From contig NZ_AYTM02000002.1 in the NCBI RefSeq assembly GCF_000507185.2, positions 4,685,501 to 4,749,500 on the forward strand: a stretch of DNA of 64,000 nt, in the 5' to 3' direction. Below, one piece after another: positions 26,952 through 36,629 of this stretch (positions are counted from its first letter, which is position 1; the number at the start of each line of letters is the position of its first letter). The notes under the pieces were generated by a model. The model was not told the DNA's origin, did no database searches, and was given only the letters and a program-made list of their open reading frames with translations. Source of the DNA: Pseudomonas syringae KCTC 12500. GTDB lineage: Bacteria; Pseudomonadota; Gammaproteobacteria; Pseudomonadales; Pseudomonadaceae. Both the position numbers and the translations under genes were made by a program.

Positions 26952-27779
26952 ATGGTGCATTCCCGGCTGCTGTCTTCGCTTCTTTTCGGGCTGATCGCGC
27001 TGCCGTCGCTGGCCTTCGCCGCAGGCAAGTGCGAGCGGCTGATCGTGACTGGCAGCCCGGACGCGCCGCCTTATCTGTGGCGTGATCCCCAGGACCCGCG
27101 TCACCTGATGGGCGCCAATGCCGATCTGCTGACTCAGGCAGCAGGCGAACTGGGTATCAAGGTTGAGTTTCTGTATGGCGGCAAGCGCAGTCAGGCACTC
27201 GAAGAGGTGCGCACCGGACGCATGGACCTGCTGGCCGACGCGCCGTTGAATGCTGCACAACTCGAAGCGCTGGATTACATTTATCCGCCGATTGTGCAGA
27301 ACGAGATCATGGTCTGGACGCGTCACGATCACAATGTGCCGTTCAATGCCGTCAGCGAGCTGCAGGGTCATCCCGGCGCCATGTCGGAAAAGACCCGCCT
27401 GACGCCTTCCTTTGATGCGCTGGCCAGAGAAAACCTGACCCTTGAGCGCCTGCCTGCACTCACGCCCGCGTTTCAGAAGCTGGCCCTGGGTGAGGTGGAT
27501 TACGTGCTTGCCGGGCGTTATGCCGGTCTGGTCATGGTGCAGACGCTGGGTCTGTCCAAAGACCTTACAGCGCAGCCTCTACCGGTCGATACGCCGGGGT
27601 TTTATCTGGCCTTGTCGTTCAACTCGGCCTGCAATGAACCATGGTTGCGCGGACAGCTGGCGAAAAAGATGACAGAATCGGCCGCCTCTGGCCTTGCGGG
27701 GGATGTCATCAGGCACAACCTGGAGTTGTGGAAAGCCCAACTGCTGCAACCTGCCAGCGCCAGCGCACCCAACAAGTAG
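26952..27779 (+). CDS. Periplasmic solute-binding protein, extracellular family 3
   Basis: The 275-residue protein has a signal peptide (HSRLLSSLLFGLIALPSLAF, cut near AFA-AG). A family 3-like binding fold follows: RLIVTGSPDAPPYLWRDP, then GANADLLTQAAGELGIKVEF and RTGRMDLLADAPLNAAQ. No permease or ATPase gene is adjacent, so it is either an orphan receptor or serves a transporter elsewhere. The ligand is unknown; amino acid or a polar organic compound is typical. It starts 23 bases after the etfA terminator and is followed closely by two lipoprotein genes. Confidence 0.85.
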   Translation: MVHSRLLSSLLFGLIALPSLAFAAGKCERLIVTGSPDAPPYLWRDPQDPRHLMGANADLLTQAAGELGIKVEFLYGGKRSQALEEVRTGRMDLLADAPLNAAQLEALDYIYPPIVQNEIMVWTRHDHNVPFNAVSELQGHPGAMSEKTRLTPSFDALARENLTLERLPALTPAFQKLALGEVDYVLAGRYAGLVMVQTLGLSKDLTAQPLPVDTPGFYLALSFNSACNEPWLRGQLAKKMTESAASGLAGDVIRHNLELWKAQLLQPASASAPNK

Positions 27780-27789
27780 GGATGTTTTT

Positions 27790-28143
27790 GTGAGTATTCG
27801 TTTTTCAATTGCCGTCATGGCAATCGCCACGCTGGCCGGTTGCGCCAGTGATCCGGTACCAACCGAGCAGTTCAAACTGACCGAGCAGGCGCTGGAGCAG
27901 GCCAAGGCAGTAGGCGCCAGTGACGATCAGCCCGAGATGGAAGTCGCCCAGGCCGGATTTGCCGAAGCCCGAGCCTCCATGACAAGTCACGCCTACAAGG
28001 ACGCGCGCATGAAAGCCGAACAGGCCGAGCTTGATGCGCGCCTGGCCGAAGCGCGAGTGCTGACCCTCAAGAGCCAGGAGCAGGTCAATCAGTTGAATAC
28101 CCGCCTCAATCGCTTGCGCAAGCAGCTGGGGGAGGCGCAATGA
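27790..28143 (+). CDS. Small DUF4398 lipoprotein
   Basis: The 117-residue protein starts at GTG 27790, which gives a lipoprotein signal (SIRFSIAVMAIATLAGCASD, lipobox LAGC). The mature part is a helical, charged DUF4398 region (TEQALEQAKAVGASDDQPEM, then ARMKAEQAELDARLAEARV) likely to form a coiled coil. Reading from the earlier ATG at 27694 would run through the preceding gene and bury the signal peptide. It overlaps the next gene by four bases (ATGA). Confidence 0.85.
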   Translation: MSIRFSIAVMAIATLAGCASDPVPTEQFKLTEQALEQAKAVGASDDQPEMEVAQAGFAEARASMTSHAYKDARMKAEQAELDARLAEARVLTLKSQEQVNQLNTRLNRLRKQLGEAQ

Positions 28144-28955
28144 ACCGTATCCCTCGTGTCCTGAGTGTGTGTCTGTTGCTGGGGTCGGCTGGCCTTTACG
28201 GTTGTGCCGGTCACAAGGACAGCGGCCAGGCGTTGCAGCAGGCCAGTGCTGACTTCCAGAAGGTCAAGGAAGATACCGATGTGCTGCGCAGTGCGCCCAA
28301 AGATGTCATCCGCGCGGGTGAGTCGCTGGCCCGCGCCGAGCGTCTGTCCAGTTACCTGGGGAGCGGCGCCGATGTTGCTCACTACGCCTACCTCAGCAGC
28401 CGTTATAGCGAAATCGCGCGTGAGCACAGCAACCTGATGCTGAGTCAGGAGCGTCTGGCGAAAATGGACATGGAGCGTCAGCGTATGCAGCTGGCACTGC
28501 GTGAAGCCAAGCTGGCCAGCGCTCAGCAGCAGGGCCGTTGGCTGGAGGATCAGATCCTCAGCCTGGCCACCACCGAAACCGACCGCGGCCTGGTCATGAC
28601 CCTGGGTGATGTGCTGTTCGACGCCGGACATGCCGAGCTGAAAAACTCCGCCAGCCGTACCATCCTCAAAGTTGTGCAGTTTCTGCAGATCAACCCGCGC
28701 CGAGTGGTCCGGATCGAAGGTTATACCGACAGTACGGGCGATCGTCAGGACAACCTGAAGCTCTCGAAAGACCGGGCACAGGCCGTCGCTGACGTGCTGA
28801 TGGACCTGGGTGTCGATGAAAAGCGTATCCACGTCGAAGGCTATGGCCAGGAGTTTCCTGTGAATGCCAATACCTCCGAGCGGGGCCGTGCGCAAAACAG
28901 GCGTGTCGAGATCGTTTTCTCGGACGAGAAAGGTCAGTTGGGCGCAGCTCGCTGA
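28140..28955 (+). CDS. OmpA-family lipoprotein with DUF4398 region
   Basis: The 271-residue protein has a lipoprotein signal (lipobox GLYGCAG, cysteine near residue 22). A helical DUF4398-like segment follows to about residue 130, then a C-terminal OmpA peptidoglycan-binding domain (DVLFDAGHAELKNSA, RIEGYTDSTGDRQDNLKLS, GYGQEFPVNANTSERGRAQN). It is predicted to be an outer-membrane lipoprotein that grips peptidoglycan. The ATGA overlap with the previous DUF4398 gene suggests the two products work together, perhaps through their helices. A terminator follows at once. Confidence 0.9.
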   Translation: MNRIPRVLSVCLLLGSAGLYGCAGHKDSGQALQQASADFQKVKEDTDVLRSAPKDVIRAGESLARAERLSSYLGSGADVAHYAYLSSRYSEIAREHSNLMLSQERLAKMDMERQRMQLALREAKLASAQQQGRWLEDQILSLATTETDRGLVMTLGDVLFDAGHAELKNSASRTILKVVQFLQINPRRVVRIEGYTDSTGDRQDNLKLSKDRAQAVADVLMDLGVDEKRIHVEGYGQEFPVNANTSERGRAQNRRVEIVFSDEKGQLGAAR

Positions 28956-28968
28956 TAAAAAGCCGATA

Positions 28969-29006
28969 AAAAGCCCGACGCCGGAAACGGCCTCGGGCTT
29001 TTTTGT
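28969..29006 (+). terminator. Intrinsic terminator after the OmpA lipoprotein
   Basis: The stem AAGCCCGA/TCGGGCTT (28971-28978/28993-29000) with inner GCCG/CGGC is followed by TTTT. Confidence 0.9.
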
Positions 29007-29172
29007 CTTTAATCACATTGACTATGGCGTTTCTGCCCGCGTTTATTTTCACTCAGCAATCATCAATGCTGGCCTGATTTCAAACTGTTCCCGTACACTT
29101 CCGATCTGTGCCGGTTATTACGCATCTGTATTTTCAAAAATAATAAATCACCGGTCTTTTTGAGGCTGTGTC

Positions 29173-30612
29173 ATGACCAATCTCTTGCTCTACCAGCGTA
29201 TCGCTCAGCAGTTGGCCGAAGACATCCGTCGTGGTGTGTATCAGCCCGGCGAGCGGGTGCCGTCCGTCCGCAAAATGAGTTCGCAGCTCAACGTCAGCCA
29301 TGCCACTGTATTGCAGGCTTACGCGAATCTTGAAGATCAGGGGCTCATCCGCGCGCGTCCTCAGTCCGGCTACTACGTCCATCAAACCCCCGCGCTGACA
29401 GCTTCGACCCCGGATATCGCGCGGGTCGAGCGGCCCGGCCTGGTCACACGCAGCAGCATTATCCAGCAGGTACTCGAAGAGTCCCGCCGCGAAGGTGTGT
29501 TCGCCCTTGGAGCTGCCGTGCCTCATGTGGATTACCTGCCGGTGCGCGCATTGCATCAGCAGTTGGCCAAGGTCACGCGCTTTCACAGCCCGCGGGCCTT
29601 CAGTTACATGTTCAGCCCTGGCTTCGAACCCTTGCGCAGGCAGGTCGCCATCCGCATGCGTGACGCCGGCGTGGTGGTCGACCCGTCAGAGGTGGTGATC
29701 ACTCACGGCTGCGTGGATGCGCTGCAGATGGCCCTGCGGGTGTTGACGCGGCCCGGCGATCTGATTGCCGCCGAATCGCCAGCCTATTACGGGTTGCTGC
29801 AACTTGCCGACCTGCTGGGTTTGAAAGTCATCGAAATCCCCAGTGATCCGGCCACCGGCATCAGCCTTGAAGCCTTGCAGCTGGCGGCCAATCAATGGTC
29901 CATCAAGGCACTGGTACTGACCTCGCGGCTGAGCAATCCACTGGGCGGCACCATGCCTGAGGAGCGGCAGAAAAACCTGCTGCGTCTGACCTCGGATTTC
30001 GATATCCAGGTGGTTGAAGACGACGTCTACGGCGAGTTGATGTTCGAAGTAGGGCGGACCAAGGCGCTCAAGGCGTTCGACCGGCTGGGGAGGGTGATTT
30101 ACTGCTCAAGCTTCTCCAAGACCTTGTCACCGGGTGTGCGCATCGGCTGGATGATAGCCGGCAAATACCAGGCGGAAATTCAGCGCCTGCAGACCTTCAG
30201 TACTCACTCGGCGTGCAGCGTGACGCAAATGGCCGTCGCGGCTTACCTCGAAAACGGCGGCTACGATCGGCACCTGCGCTTCATTCGTCTCGAATACCGC
30301 AAGAACCTCAGTGCGTATCAGCTGGCGGTGCAGCAGTTCTTTCCCGAAGGTACGCAGATGAGTCGTCCCGCAGGGGGCTTTATCCTCTGGGTCAGTCTGC
30401 CGGGCAGGGTCAATACCCAGGAATTGCATGTGCGTGCGCTCGAGCAGGGCATCAGCATCGCGCCCGGGCTGATTTTCAGTAATACCGAGCAGTTCAACCA
30501 CTGTATTCGTTTGAATTGCGGCATGAAATGGAACAAGGAAGCCGAGCGCGCATTGATGACACTGGGGATTCTGTCCAAGCAGTTGTGTCAGGAGGCTGTT
30601 CAGGCTTATTGA
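29173..30612 (+). CDS. MocR/PdxR-type GntR regulator with aminotransferase domain
   Basis: The 479-residue protein has an N-terminal GntR winged helix (LAEDIRRGVYQPGERVPSVR, then SSQLNVSHATVLQAYANLED). A fold type I aminotransferase domain begins near residue 110, with the PLP lysine at 316 in CSSFSKTLSPGVRIGW and NPLGG before it. These proteins use PLP as a sensor, often for B6 or amino-acid genes; the target here is unknown. Its leader at 29046-29172 is A/T-rich. The next gene downstream is not clearly related. Confidence 0.9.
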   Translation: MTNLLLYQRIAQQLAEDIRRGVYQPGERVPSVRKMSSQLNVSHATVLQAYANLEDQGLIRARPQSGYYVHQTPALTASTPDIARVERPGLVTRSSIIQQVLEESRREGVFALGAAVPHVDYLPVRALHQQLAKVTRFHSPRAFSYMFSPGFEPLRRQVAIRMRDAGVVVDPSEVVITHGCVDALQMALRVLTRPGDLIAAESPAYYGLLQLADLLGLKVIEIPSDPATGISLEALQLAANQWSIKALVLTSRLSNPLGGTMPEERQKNLLRLTSDFDIQVVEDDVYGELMFEVGRTKALKAFDRLGRVIYCSSFSKTLSPGVRIGWMIAGKYQAEIQRLQTFSTHSACSVTQMAVAAYLENGGYDRHLRFIRLEYRKNLSAYQLAVQQFFPEGTQMSRPAGGFILWVSLPGRVNTQELHVRALEQGISIAPGLIFSNTEQFNHCIRLNCGMKWNKEAERALMTLGILSKQLCQEAVQAY

Positions 30613-30726
30613 TTGGCAAAGATATTTGTCAATTCTTCGGAACTCTTGTCTTGTCAGGTTGGCCTCAAAAGGACAGCATGTGTTTCTTTCCGGCTTTTTG
30701 CCACTGTCTTGCCTGACTTTTTGCCT

Positions 30727-31368
30727 ATGAATGTTTTTCGCTGTCTCGGATTGCTTGTCGTCGTACTTCTGAGTGGTTGTGACGCTCCGGATACCTCTGT
30801 GCCCAAACCCAAGACCGAGGCGGTCATCACCGCGCCGGTATCGCCCGAGGTGCATCTGAAGACTGAGGCACCTGCGCAGGCAGCCGCCACCGATGCCAAG
30901 CAAATCAAGGCGCCGGACACCATGCATCAGCTGATGCCGGGCGTGCCAGTCGTGCCTGTGGTGGTCGGAAAGGAAAAATCAGAACCTGCAGCACCTCAGA
31001 GCGTCAAATCGGCGACTTCCGAAAAAGCCTCTTCCAGGGTTGCGGCAGCCAAGGCACCTGCGAGCAAGCGCAAGAACGCCAAGGATGCCAAGACCGCCAG
31101 CGTCAAGGATGTGCGAATCAAAGCACCCAAGCTGGACCTGAGCCTGCCTCCCGAGCTGGTCAAGGAGCTCGACCCGCCTGCCAAGGTGATTACCAACAAG
31201 CGCAAGCCGATATTGCCGCAGATGTTCAGCGACAAGGGCGACTCTGCGAACCCCGGGCCGTTCGAGCTCGAGGGGCGATTGCTGACCAACGAAATGCAAT
31301 TGCAGATGCGCAATGACAACCGTCGCGATGTAGAGGGCGCTGCGCTGGACTTCAAATTCAAGCAGTAA
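30727..31368 (+). CDS. Unrecognised Lys/Ala/Pro-rich lipoprotein
   Basis: I do not recognise the family. The 213-residue protein from ATG 30727 has a lipoprotein signal (FRCLGLLVVVLLSGCDAPD, lipobox LLSGC). A long low-complexity stretch rich in Lys, Ala, Pro and Thr follows (about 25-130), then a more ordered, conserved-looking end with TNKRKPILPQMFSDKGD and LEGRLLTNEMQLQMRNDN. The basic linker could span the cell wall. The frame stays open to 30613, but the lipoprotein signal sets the start. No function is assigned. Confidence 0.7.
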   Translation: MNVFRCLGLLVVVLLSGCDAPDTSVPKPKTEAVITAPVSPEVHLKTEAPAQAAATDAKQIKAPDTMHQLMPGVPVVPVVVGKEKSEPAAPQSVKSATSEKASSRVAAAKAPASKRKNAKDAKTASVKDVRIKAPKLDLSLPPELVKELDPPAKVITNKRKPILPQMFSDKGDSANPGPFELEGRLLTNEMQLQMRNDNRRDVEGAALDFKFKQ

Positions 31369-31462
31369 GTCCTGCCTGTCGTCCGATACGGCGTTTTCAA
31401 ACAGACGTTTTGACGGTTAATATCCTTCCTCTTTTTTAATTTTCACAAAAGGGTGTCTGGTC

Positions 31463-31720
31463 ATGGACTGCCGTTCCGGTTGTGGCGCGTGCTGCATAGC
31501 GCCTTCCATCACGTCTCCCATACCCGGTATGCCTGACGGAAAGCCTGCTGGCGAGCGCTGTCTGCATCTGTCGGTCGAGTTTTTGTGCGCCTTGTTCGGC
31601 AGGGCTGAGCGGCCCGCGGTGTGCGGTCAGTTCAAGGCGGCAGATGATGTCTGCGGTGCCGACCAGGCGGATGCCATTCGCCTGATCGGTTGGTGGGAAA
31701 AAGCCACTGCGGTGGCCTGA
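31463..31720 (+). CDS. YkgJ-family cysteine-cluster protein
   Basis: The 85-residue protein starts CRSGCGACCIAPSITSPIPG, and further cysteines stand near residues 33, 42, 54 and 64 (CLHL, CALF, CGQF, CGAD). This is the UPF0153/YkgJ pattern, thought to bind zinc or an Fe-S cluster; its role is unknown. It lies 56 bases before the START-domain gene in the same direction. Confidence 0.85.
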   Translation: MDCRSGCGACCIAPSITSPIPGMPDGKPAGERCLHLSVEFLCALFGRAERPAVCGQFKAADDVCGADQADAIRLIGWWEKATAVA

Positions 31721-31776
31721 AACAGTGTTCTCGAGCACAAATGCTTCTTCGGAACTTCAAAACAAGGAATAGAACA

Positions 31777-32388
31777 ATGGGTCCGCTGTATCGCATGGCT
31801 GTTGCTTGTGGCTTCACTGTAATGCTTGCCGGAACGGCGCAAGCTGAAGAGTGGAAAGAGGTCAAGAATCAGGATGGCATCAAGGTCTCGTTGAGCGACG
31901 TGCCTGGTTCCGATTACAAGGCGTATCAGGGTATTGCGCTGATCAACGCCAGCGTGAGCAAGTTGCGTGCCCTTCAGGAGGATGTCGCAGGGGCCTGCGC
32001 CTGGATTCATGAGTGCAAGTTGCAGAAAGTGCTCAAGCACGAAGGCAACAAGACCTGGACCTACAGCCAGTTCAATACGCCCTGGCCGGTGACGCCTCGC
32101 GATTCCGTGTTGTTGATCACCACTCAGGAAGGTGCTGACGGGAGTGTTACCCGTAACCTCGAAGAGCAGCCTTCGTATATCCCCGAGGAGAAGGGCTATG
32201 TGCGGGTGACCGAGGTCAAAGGCTTCTGGAAAATGGTGCCGAAGGGGCCGAACCAGACTGAAGTGACCTATCAGGTTCACACCGAGCCGGGTGGCAGTGT
32301 GCCGTCGATGCTGGCCAACAAGTTCGTTGTCGATGCACCGTACAACACCTTGAAAGCGCTCAGGGAGCGTGCCGCGCAAACCAAATGA
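31777..32388 (+). CDS. START-domain periplasmic protein
   Basis: The 203-residue protein has a signal peptide (VACGFTVMLAGTAQA, cut before EEW) and a START/SRPBCC lipid-binding fold. Recognisable pieces are GIKVSLSDVPGSDYKAYQGI, TWTYSQFNTPWPVTPRDSVL and a C-terminal helix (ANKFVVDAPYNTLKALRERA). It probably carries a hydrophobic ligand in the periplasm; which one is unknown. ATG 31777 follows AAGGAATAG and gives the signal peptide directly. It ends at the bidirectional terminator shared with gltA. Confidence 0.85.
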   Translation: MGPLYRMAVACGFTVMLAGTAQAEEWKEVKNQDGIKVSLSDVPGSDYKAYQGIALINASVSKLRALQEDVAGACAWIHECKLQKVLKHEGNKTWTYSQFNTPWPVTPRDSVLLITTQEGADGSVTRNLEEQPSYIPEEKGYVRVTEVKGFWKMVPKGPNQTEVTYQVHTEPGGSVPSMLANKFVVDAPYNTLKALRERAAQTK

Positions 32389-32409
32389 TCCGCACTGGAT
32401 AGCGCGCAC

Positions 32410-32442
32410 AAAAAAGGGCTGCCAATGGCAGCCCTTTTTTTT
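32410..32442. terminator. Bidirectional terminator between the START gene and gltA
   Basis: The 12-bp perfect stem AAAAGGGCTGCC/GGCAGCCCTTTT (32412-32423/32427-32438) has A-runs on one side and T-runs on the other, so it can stop both convergent genes. Confidence 0.95.
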
Positions 32443-32453
32443 GCGCGTGGCGC

Positions 32454-33743
32454 TTACTTGCGGTCTTGCAGGGCGACGATGTCGCGTTGCACGTTGCCGG
32501 TGTACAGCTGACGAGGGCGACCGATCTTGTAAGGGCTGGAGAGCATTTCCTTCCAGTGCGAGATCCAGCCGACAGTCCGCGCCAGGGCGAAGATTACGGT
32601 GAACATGCTGGTCGGAATGCCAATGGCCTTGAGGATGATGCCCGAATAGAAGTCGACGTTCGGGTACAGCGAACGCTCGATGAAGTATGGGTCGGTCAGG
32701 GCGATCTCTTCGAGGCGCATGGCCAGTTCGAGTTGAGGATCGTTGGTGATGCCCAGCTCTTTCAGTACTTCGTCGCAGGTCTGCTTCATTACGGTCGCGC
32801 GCGGGTCACGGTTCTTGTACACGCGGTGGCCGAAGCCCATGAGCTTGAACGGATCGTTCTTGTCCTTGGCCTTGGCAATGAACTTGTCGATGTTCGACAC
32901 ATCGCCGATTTCATCGAGCATGGTCAGTACCGCTTCGTTGGCGCCGCCGTGGGCAGGGCCCCAGAGCGCTGCGATACCGGCTGCGATGCAGGCGAACGGG
33001 TTGGCGCCCGAAGAGCCTGCCATGCGCACGGTGGAGGTCGAAGCGTTCTGCTCGTGATCGGCGTGGAGGATGAAGATCTTGTCCATCGCCTTGGCCAGCA
33101 CCGGGCTGATCGGTTTGATCTCGCACGGGGTGTTGAACATCATGTGCAGAAAGTTTTCCGCGTAGCTTAAGTCGTTGCGCGGGTACATCATGGGCTGACC
33201 CATGGAGTACTTGTAGACCATCGCTGCCAGGGTCGGCATTTTGGCGACCAGGCGGACCGCAGAAATCTCGCGGTGCTGCGGGTTATTGATGTCCAGTGAG
33301 TCGTGGTAGAACGCTGACAGGGCGCCGACTACGCCACACATGACGGCCATCGGGTGGGCGTCGCGGCGGAAACCGTTGAAAAAGGTCTTGAGCTGTTCGT
33401 GAACCATCGTGTGGTTCTTGACCACGGCCACGAACTGGGCTTTCTGCTCGGCGGTGGGCAGTTCACCGTTGAGCAGCAGGTAGCAGGTTTCGAGATAGTC
33501 GGACTGCTCGGCCAGTTGTTCGATCGGGTAGCCGCGGTGTAGCAGAATGCCATTATCACCATCGATGTAGGTGATCTTCGAATCGCAAGAGGCCGTGGAC
33601 ATGAAACCAGGGTCAAATGTGAAGCGGCCGGTGGCGGTCAGGCCGCGTACGTCGATCACGTCCGGACCCACTGTACCGGTCAGAATTGGCAGCTCGACGG
33701 GGGCAGCGCCCTCGATGATCAACTGCGCTTTTTTGTCAGCCAT
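32454..33743 (-). CDS. gltA: Citrate synthase (type II)
   Basis: Condenses acetyl-CoA with oxaloacetate, the entry to the TCA cycle. The 429-residue protein is of the hexameric, NADH-sensitive Gram-negative type. The catalytic His is in [15 protein letters not shown] near residue 265, the second His in [14 protein letters not shown] near 306, and the Asp in [10 protein letters not shown] near 363. It is divergent from the sdh-suc operon, across a 361-base spacer with one good promoter for each side. Confidence 0.98.
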   Translation of the reverse strand: MADKKAQLIIEGAAPVELPILTGTVGPDVIDVRGLTATGRFTFDPGFMSTASCDSKITYIDGDNGILLHRGYPIEQLAEQSDYLETCYLLLNGELPTAEQKAQFVAVVKNHTMVHEQLKTFFNGFRRDAHPMAVMCGVVGALSAFYHDSLDINNPQHREISAVRLVAKMPTLAAMVYKYSMGQPMMYPRNDLSYAENFLHMMFNTPCEIKPISPVLAKAMDKIFILHADHEQNASTSTVRMAGSSGANPFACIAAGIAALWGPAHGGANEAVLTMLDEIGDVSNIDKFIAKAKDKNDPFKLMGFGHRVYKNRDPRATVMKQTCDEVLKELGITNDPQLELAMRLEEIALTDPYFIERSLYPNVDFYSGIILKAIGIPTSMFTVIFALARTVGWISHWKEMLSSPYKIGRPRQLYTGNVQRDIVALQDRK

Positions 33744-33801
33744 GTGGCCTCCTATTTATGCTTCAAATCATCAGACAGGCCCCCCACGCAGGGCCCGCAT
33801 C

Positions 33802-33829
33802 ACTATAGTGAGATAAATTCTAAAGTCAA
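33802..33829 (-). promoter_or_regulatory. Probable sigma-70 promoter of gltA
   Basis: On the minus strand, TTGACT (33829-33824), a 16-base spacer and TATAGT (33807-33802) lie about 60 bases before the gltA start. Confidence 0.65.
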
Positions 33830-33943
33830 TTTGCCTAAAGTCGTGTTCCGCAAGGGCTCGGCCGTGGATTTTGCAGACGGTTTACTGCCGTTTACGCCTT
33901 TTGTCACAGCAACGCAATCCGCTATTGGCGGTAAGTCTGCGCG

Positions 33944-33972
33944 TTGTCATTAGTAACCTAACTGTCTATACT
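33944..33972 (+). promoter_or_regulatory. Probable sigma-70 promoter of the sdh operon
   Basis: TTGTCA (33944-33949), a 17-base spacer and TATACT (33967-33972) would give a leader of about 125 bases before sdhC. The rest of the 361-base gltA-sdhC gap (33744-34104) shows no gene. Confidence 0.7.
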
Positions 33973-34104
33973 CGGCGTCCGACCGCCAGAGGCTTTTGGC
34001 CTGTTTCAAGGGGGTCGTCACTTCCTGGGTGGTGGGTACCTGACCAGTGCACTTCCCAACAACTTGCCCTGATTGTTAGGGGCTCTTCAGTGTGAAAAAA
34101 AGCC

Positions 34105-34479
34105 GTGAATAGCCAACGACCTGTAAATCTAGACCTAAGGACCATCAAGCTCCCAGTCACCGCTTACACGTCCATCCTTCACCGCATCTCCGGTGTCATC
34201 CTCTTTGTCGGTATTGCAATCATGCTGTATGCAATGGACAAGTCGCTGGCCTCCGAAGAGGGATTTGGTGAAGTCAAGGCGTATATGACCAGTCCGCTGG
34301 CCAAGCTGATCATCTGGGGACTTCTGTCTGCCCTGCTGTACCACCTGGTGGCCGGTATTCGTCACCTCATCATGGACTCGGGGGTAGGCGAGACGCTTGA
34401 AGGCGGCAAGCTGGGCTCCAAAATCGTTATCGCGGTCTCCGTGATTCTGATTCTTCTGGCGGGAGTATGGATATGGTAA
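34105..34479 (+). CDS. sdhC: Succinate dehydrogenase cytochrome b556 subunit
   Basis: A membrane anchor and haem/quinone-binding subunit of complex II. The 124-residue protein has three hydrophobic helices. SdhC signatures are RPVNLDLRTIKLPVTAYTSI, with LHRISGVILFVGI after it, and the haem-ligand histidine region YHLVAGIRHLIMDSG. The start is GTG at 34105, matching the start of the family. It overlaps sdhD by 7 bases if sdhD begins at 34473. Confidence 0.96.
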   Translation: MNSQRPVNLDLRTIKLPVTAYTSILHRISGVILFVGIAIMLYAMDKSLASEEGFGEVKAYMTSPLAKLIIWGLLSALLYHLVAGIRHLIMDSGVGETLEGGKLGSKIVIAVSVILILLAGVWIW

Positions 34480-34841
34480 CCAACGTCACCAACCTGTCGC
34501 GTTCGGGCCTCTATGACTGGATGGCTCAGCGTGTTTCCGCAGTCGTGCTCGCGGCTTATTTCATTTTCCTGATCGGTTACATGGTCTTTCACCCGGGTCT
34601 GAGCTACGCCCAATGGCATGGTCTGTTCGCTCACAACGGAATGCGTATCTTCAGTCTTCTGGCTCTCGTTGCCCTTGGCGCTCACGCCTGGGTCGGCATG
34701 TGGACCATCGCGACCGACTACCTGACGCCGATGGCGCTGGGCAAGTCCGCAACTGCAGTACGTTTCCTGTTCCAGGCGGTATGTGGCGTTCTGATGTTCG
34801 CCTACTTCGTCTGGGGCGTGCAGATTCTTTGGGGTATCTGA
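34473..34841 (+). CDS. sdhD: Succinate dehydrogenase hydrophobic membrane anchor subunit
   Basis: The second membrane anchor of complex II. The 122-residue protein has three hydrophobic helices and GLYDWMAQRVSAVVLAAYFI near the N-terminus, with the Tyr/His quinone-site region further on. Two ATGs are possible (34467 and 34473). GGGAG at 34461-34465 is too close to the first and correctly spaced for the second, which is chosen. Translation is probably coupled to sdhC through the overlap. Confidence 0.95.
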   Translation: MVTNVTNLSRSGLYDWMAQRVSAVVLAAYFIFLIGYMVFHPGLSYAQWHGLFAHNGMRIFSLLALVALGAHAWVGMWTIATDYLTPMALGKSATAVRFLFQAVCGVLMFAYFVWGVQILWGI

Positions 34842-34844
34842 TCC

Positions 34845-36617
34845 ATGGCTAACATTAATGCGCTTTCTTTCGACGCCATCATCATTGGTGGTGGCGGTGC
34901 CGGCATGCGCGCTGCGCTGCAGCTCGCCCAGGGCGGTCACAAGACTGCCGTGGTCACCAAGGTCTTCCCGACCCGCTCGCACACCGTATCCGCCCAGGGT
35001 GGCATCACCTGTGCAATCGCTTCCGCCGATCCAAACGATGACTGGCGCTGGCACATGTACGATACCGTCAAGGGCTCCGACTACATCGGTGACCAGGACG
35101 CTATCGAATACATGTGTTCCGTAGGTCCGGAAGCGGTCTTCGAGCTCGAGCACATGGGCCTGCCGTTCTCCCGTACCGAGCAGGGCCGTATCTATCAGCG
35201 TCCGTTCGGTGGCCAGTCCAAGGACTTCGGCAAGGGCGGGCAGGCTGCCCGTACCTGCGCTGCCGCCGACCGTACCGGTCACGCGCTGCTGCACACCCTG
35301 TATCAGGCCAACCTGAAGGCCGGCACTGTATTCCTAAACGAATACTATGCAGTTGATCTGGTGAAGAACAATGATGGCGCCTTTGTCGGCATCATCGCGA
35401 TCTGCATCGAGACAGGCGAAACCTCGTACATCCGCGCCAATGCAACCGTGCTGGCGACTGGCGGTGCAGGCCGTATCTACTCGTCGACCACCAATGCCCT
35501 GATCAATACCGGTGACGGTATCGGCATGGCGCTGCGTGCCGGTGTACCGGTTCAGGACATCGAAATGTGGCAGTTTCACCCGACCGGTATTGCCGGCGCA
35601 GGTGTACTGGTCACCGAAGGTTGCCGCGGTGAAGGCGGTTACCTGATCAACAAGCACGGCGAGCGTTTCATGGAGCGTTATGCTCCTAACGCCAAGGACC
35701 TTGCCGGTCGTGACGTTGTGGCACGTTCCATGGTCAAGGAAATCATTGCCGGTAACGGCTGTGGTCCCGATGGCGATCACGTGATGCTCAAGCTCGATCA
35801 CCTTGGTGAGGAAGTGCTGCACAGCCGTCTGCCAGGCATCATGGAGCTGTCCAAGACCTTCGCTCACGTCGATCCTGCAACCGCGCCGATTCCTGTCGTA
35901 CCGACCTGCCACTACATGATGGGCGGCGTTGCCACCAACATTCACGGCCAGGCGATCACTCAGGATGCGGCGGGCGTCGACCAGATCATTCCAGGTCTGT
36001 TCGCGGTAGGTGAAGTGGCTTGCGTATCGGTTCACGGCGCCAACCGTCTGGGCGGCAACTCGCTGCTCGATCTGGTGGTGTTCGGCCGCGCTGCGGGTAT
36101 CCACCTCGAGCAAGCTCTGCGTGAAGGCGTCGATTATGCGCGCGCTTCCGAGTCCGACATCGATGCTGCCCTTGCACGCCTTGCCGGCCTGAACGAGCGC
36201 ACCACCGGTGAAGACGTTGCAACCCTGCGTAAAGAACTGCAGAGCTGCATGCAGAACTACTTCGGTGTATTCCGTACCGGCGAATACATGCAGAAGGGTA
36301 TCGCCCAGCTGGCTGATCTGCGTGTACGTATCGCCAACGTCAAGATCAACGACAAGAGCCAGGCGTTCAACACCGCCCGTATCGAAGCGCTTGAACTGCA
36401 AAACCTGCTGGAAGTTGCCGAAGCCACGGCGATTGCTGCAGAGCATCGTAAAGAGTCCCGCGGCGCTCACGCTCGTGAAGACTTTGAAGATCGCGATGAC
36501 GAGAACTGGTTGTGCCACACCCTGTATTTCCCGGGTGACAAGAGTGTGACCAAGCGTGCCGTGAACTTCTCGCCGAAGACTGTCCCGACTTTTGAACCGA
36601 AAATTCGGACTTATTAA
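34845..36617 (+). CDS. sdhA: Succinate dehydrogenase flavoprotein subunit
   Basis: Oxidises succinate to fumarate. The 590-residue protein has the FAD loop [20 protein letters not shown], the histidine that carries covalent FAD in [15 protein letters not shown] near residue 48, and the active-site blocks [20 protein letters not shown] and [20 protein letters not shown]. It starts three bases after sdhD. Confidence 0.98.
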   Translation: MANINALSFDAIIIGGGGAGMRAALQLAQGGHKTAVVTKVFPTRSHTVSAQGGITCAIASADPNDDWRWHMYDTVKGSDYIGDQDAIEYMCSVGPEAVFELEHMGLPFSRTEQGRIYQRPFGGQSKDFGKGGQAARTCAAADRTGHALLHTLYQANLKAGTVFLNEYYAVDLVKNNDGAFVGIIAICIETGETSYIRANATVLATGGAGRIYSSTTNALINTGDGIGMALRAGVPVQDIEMWQFHPTGIAGAGVLVTEGCRGEGGYLINKHGERFMERYAPNAKDLAGRDVVARSMVKEIIAGNGCGPDGDHVMLKLDHLGEEVLHSRLPGIMELSKTFAHVDPATAPIPVVPTCHYMMGGVATNIHGQAITQDAAGVDQIIPGLFAVGEVACVSVHGANRLGGNSLLDLVVFGRAAGIHLEQALREGVDYARASESDIDAALARLAGLNERTTGEDVATLRKELQSCMQNYFGVFRTGEYMQKGIAQLADLRVRIANVKINDKSQAFNTARIEALELQNLLEVAEATAIAAEHRKESRGAHAREDFEDRDDENWLCHTLYFPGDKSVTKRAVNFSPKTVPTFEPKIRTY

Positions 36618-36629
36618 GGGGTGACCGAT

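Noticed and set aside
27694..27789. Upstream start for the small DUF4398 lipoprotein
   Set aside because: It would overlap the preceding binding-protein gene and put 32 residues before the lipoprotein signal; the GTG start gives a normal lipobox position.
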